Source of the DNA: CAWEHT01 sp963808455
GTDB taxonomy: Bacteria > Chloroflexota > Anaerolineae > CG2-30-64-16
Length of the DNA: 9,097 bases
Assembly: GCA_963808455.1 (NCBI GenBank)
Contig: CAWEHT010000486.1
Location: forward strand, 1 to 9,097
Direction of reading: 5' to 3'
Of this stretch, positions 7,706-9,097 are shown piece by piece. The translations under genes and the position numbers were made by a program. Numbering within the stretch: position 1 is the first letter of the stretch; each line of letters opens with the position of its first letter. The notes under the pieces were generated by a model. It worked only from the letters and a program-made list of their open reading frames with translations, made no database searches and was not told the origin of the DNA.

Positions 7706-8382
7706 ATGGACATCCATGAGCACGAACAAGGAACTGCCGTCTCGAAGGCATCTTCCCTGGGCGAGACGAGGCAGCTGTTGCGCCGGTTGGAGGGGTTGGG
7801 CGAAGTCAAAGCCCCGGCATCGATCATCCCGGCCGTGCTGGGCCGCGTGGGCCTTGCCGACGCCTACTTCAGCCTCGAATCCGCCATCGGCCCCGTCTTC
7901 GTGGCTTTCAACGACCGGGGCATCTCGGCGGTCATGCCGGCAATGGGCCCTTCCGGGTTCGAAGAGGCTTTCCAGGCGCGTACCGGGCGCCGCGCTCGAC
8001 GTATCGACCGGCCGCCTGGCGAGCTTGCCAGGGCCATGGCGGCGCAGCTGGCAGGCGCGCGCCCTCACGGGCTGCACTTCGATCTGCGGGGCCTGTCCGA
8101 GTTCGAACAGGCGGTCCTGCGCAAGGCGCTGGAGATCCCGCGGGGCGAGGTCCGCCCCTACGTCTGGATCGCGGCCGAGATCGAACGCCCTGGCGGCTCG
8201 CCGCGGTGGGCCAGGCATTGGGGCGCAACCCGATCCCACTGCTCATCCCGTGCCATAGGGTGGTGCGCAGCGACGGCCGGACCGGTGGCTACGCGCTCGG
8301 CCCGGCGGCCAAGCGCGCCATGCTGAGCTCAGAAGGCGTGGGGGTGGATCGGCTGGACGAGCTGGCAGAGGCCGGGGTCTGA
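7706..8382 (+). pseudogene. ogt: O6-alkylguanine-DNA alkyltransferase with extra N-terminal segment, one frameshift
   Basis: The reconstructed product is about 225 residues. ATG 7706 is preceded by GGGAGAGG at 6 bases. Residues about 52-127 form the usual N-terminal domain of the family (AYFSLESAIGPVFVAFNDRGIS). The catalytic domain has FEQAVLRKALEIPRGEVRPY (133-152), WIAAEIERP, GRNPIPLL and the active-site IPCHRVV, whose cysteine accepts the alkyl group irreversibly from O6-alkylguanine, then GRTGGYALGPAAKRAML. The frame shifts near 8190-8206, just before VGQALGRNP; the catalytic cysteine lies in the second frame, so without the correction the protein would be inactive. Residues 1-50 are additional to the domain and include LRRLEGLGEVKAPASIIPAV, which resembles the N-terminal stretch of small anti-sigma factors; no zinc-binding Cys/His cluster is present. 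It follows an ECF sigma gene in a likely operon. The stop codon coincides with the junction to foreign-looking DNA. Confidence 0.92.
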
Positions 8383-8670
8383 CCGAACAATTGGCCGCCT
8401 TGTTCCAGGAGAAATTTCCGCAACGGACGATTCGCGCTTATCACGCGGGGTTGGATTCGGAAGCCCGTAAGAGGAGTCAGGAAGACTACATGTCAGCTGC
8501 GGGCGCGGTCGTGGTCGCAACAAATGCCTTCGGCATGGGGATCAACAAGCCGGACATCCGCTTCGTGATCCACTACAACATTCCTGCCAGCCTGGAGGCG
8601 TATTACCAGGAGGCGGGCCGCGCCGGACGCGATGGCAAGCCGGCGCAATGCGTACTGTATTGCAGCCCAC
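8379..8670 (+). pseudogene. recQ: Internal fragment of a RecQ-family DNA helicase
   Basis: One frame reads TEQLAALFQEKFPQ, RTIRAYHAGLDSEARKRSQE, VVVATNAFGMGINKPDIRF, VIHYNIPASLEAYYQEAGRA and GRDGKPAQCVLY. These are motifs IV to VI of the second RecA-like domain of RecQ, a 3'-5' DNA helicase of recombination and repair; the arginine fingers lie in motif VI (QEAGRAGRDG). Everything upstream (motifs 0-III with the Walker A lysine and DEAH box) and downstream (zinc-binding and winged-helix domains) is missing. The left edge falls at the alkyltransferase stop codon (8380-8382), the right edge inside the recombinase fragment (8660-8670). Only about 95 of an expected 500 or more residues remain, so it cannot be a working helicase. 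No start codon or ribosome-binding site is appropriate for it. Confidence 0.92.
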
Positions 8671-8947
8671 GCCATCAGGCCGAGCCATGTTTGGTATGCT
8701 TGGCGTGTTCGCTGAGTTTGAGCGCTCCATGATCCAGACACGCATCAAGGCTGGTCTGGCGCGTGTCAAAGAGGAAGGGCGCCGCCCTGGTCCCAAGGGA
8801 ATTGAGCATAGCGATCCTGAGCGTTATCGCCGTGTTGTGGAATTTCTGGCCAATGGAACGCGCCCGTGGGTTGTGCATAAAACCACTGGCACTGGTCATT
8901 CTACTGTTCTGAGAATTCGGGATGAATTGAGAGCCGCAGCAGAATAA
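8663..8947 (+). pseudogene. C-terminal fragment of a serine recombinase (resolvase/invertase family)
   Basis: The frame contains TPSGRAMFGMLGVFAEFERS (8669-8728), MIQTRIKAGLARVKEEGRRP and GPKG, then a C-terminal helix-turn-helix region with VVHKTTGTGHSTVLRIRDEL and a TAA at 8945-8947. The first part is the long E helix and following linker of small serine recombinases (Hin/Pin/Tn3 resolvase type); the last part is the DNA-binding domain. The N-terminal catalytic half, with the active-site serine and the arginines, is absent: the frame enters from RecQ sequence at about 8663. It is therefore a headless remnant or the result of a chimeric join. Base composition is visibly lower in G+C than the genes to the left, in line with a mobile element from another host. 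Confidence 0.9.
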
Positions 8948-8959
8948 TAATGGGAGATT

Positions 8960-9097
8960 ATGTCAATGAAAGACATATCTAAAGTTCAAACGATTGAAGA
9001 GTTTTGGGAGACATTCAAAAATGAGGTTTTGGAGGGAGAGGAAAAACCTCATGTTGAATTAATCAGATCAATATTTTTCACGGCATGTAGTGGAATG
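8960..9097 (+). CDS. Unrecognised small AT-rich protein, cut by the window end
   Basis: The ATG at 8960, 12 bases after the recombinase stop, opens a frame of 46 codons that reaches the window edge without a stop: it begins MSMKDISKVQTIEEFWETF and continues with HVELIRSIFFTACSGM. GGGAG (8952-8956) serves either this ATG or the ATG at 8966. The sequence is much more AT-rich than the rest of the window, as is common in phage or plasmid genes. The FW..F...V and ELIR..FF...SGM pattern is reminiscent of small hypothetical proteins in phages and mobile elements, but I cannot name a family. Close spacing suggests co-transcription with the recombinase remnant. Confidence 0.7.
   Translation, partial: MSMKDISKVQTIEEFWETFKNEVLEGEEKPHVELIRSIFFTACSGM

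Noticed and set aside
8379..8947. A novel helicase-recombinase fusion system
   Set aside because: The two parts are in different frames, each lacks essential domains (Walker A/B of RecQ, the catalytic serine of the recombinase), and no start signal exists, so they look like fragments joined by accident.

Overview
The window looks like high-GC bacterial DNA, roughly two thirds G+C by eye, joined at its right end to pieces of different origin. The gene set suggests a member of the Chloroflexota (Anaerolineae-like): a PTPS_related polytopic membrane protein, a LysM protein with Pro-Thr linkers, a bacterial Elp3, a YqjM-type old yellow enzyme, and an ECF sigma factor paired with an alkyltransferase. 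This placement is an inference from gene content; there is no marker RNA or ribosomal gene.

Layout: (i) 1-44 is a pure C homopolymer, probably a contig-end artefact, followed by an unrecognised partial reading frame on the minus strand (45-268). (ii) 403-2183 (+) is a large membrane protein broken by three frameshifts. (iii) 2192-3334 (+) is an intact zinc-ribbon/TM/double-LysM protein, with a perfect TATAAT just upstream of its GTG start that overlaps the preceding stop codon. (iv) 3383-4130 (-) is a Trm9/ALKBH8-like SAM methyltransferase, divergent from (v) 4217-5840 (+), a full Elp3 (radical SAM plus GNAT). A YqjM-like ene-reductase (5858-6888, +) follows Elp3 after 17 bp. (vi) 7076-7692 (+) is an ECF sigma factor, followed after 13 bp by an O6-alkylguanine-DNA alkyltransferase with an extra N-terminal segment (7706-8382). 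(vii) 8379-8670 is an internal RecQ helicase fragment, fused directly to a headless serine-recombinase fragment (about 8663-8947). The window ends in an AT-rich partial gene (8960-9097).

Two points stand out. First, Elp3 and a Trm9-like methyltransferase are back to back. In eukaryotes these act in sequence on wobble uridine 34 of tRNA (cm5U, then the methyl ester mcm5U), so this may be a compact bacterial wobble-uridine module. Second, almost every conserved gene carries one or more single-site frameshifts that leave both halves well conserved: nine in about 7 kb, in six of the seven large genes. This is better explained by indel-prone sequencing than by real pseudogenes, so the genes are described as the reconstructed products. 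The right end (8380-9097) has two abrupt mid-gene junctions and a base-composition drop, consistent with a chimeric assembly or a mobile-element scar.
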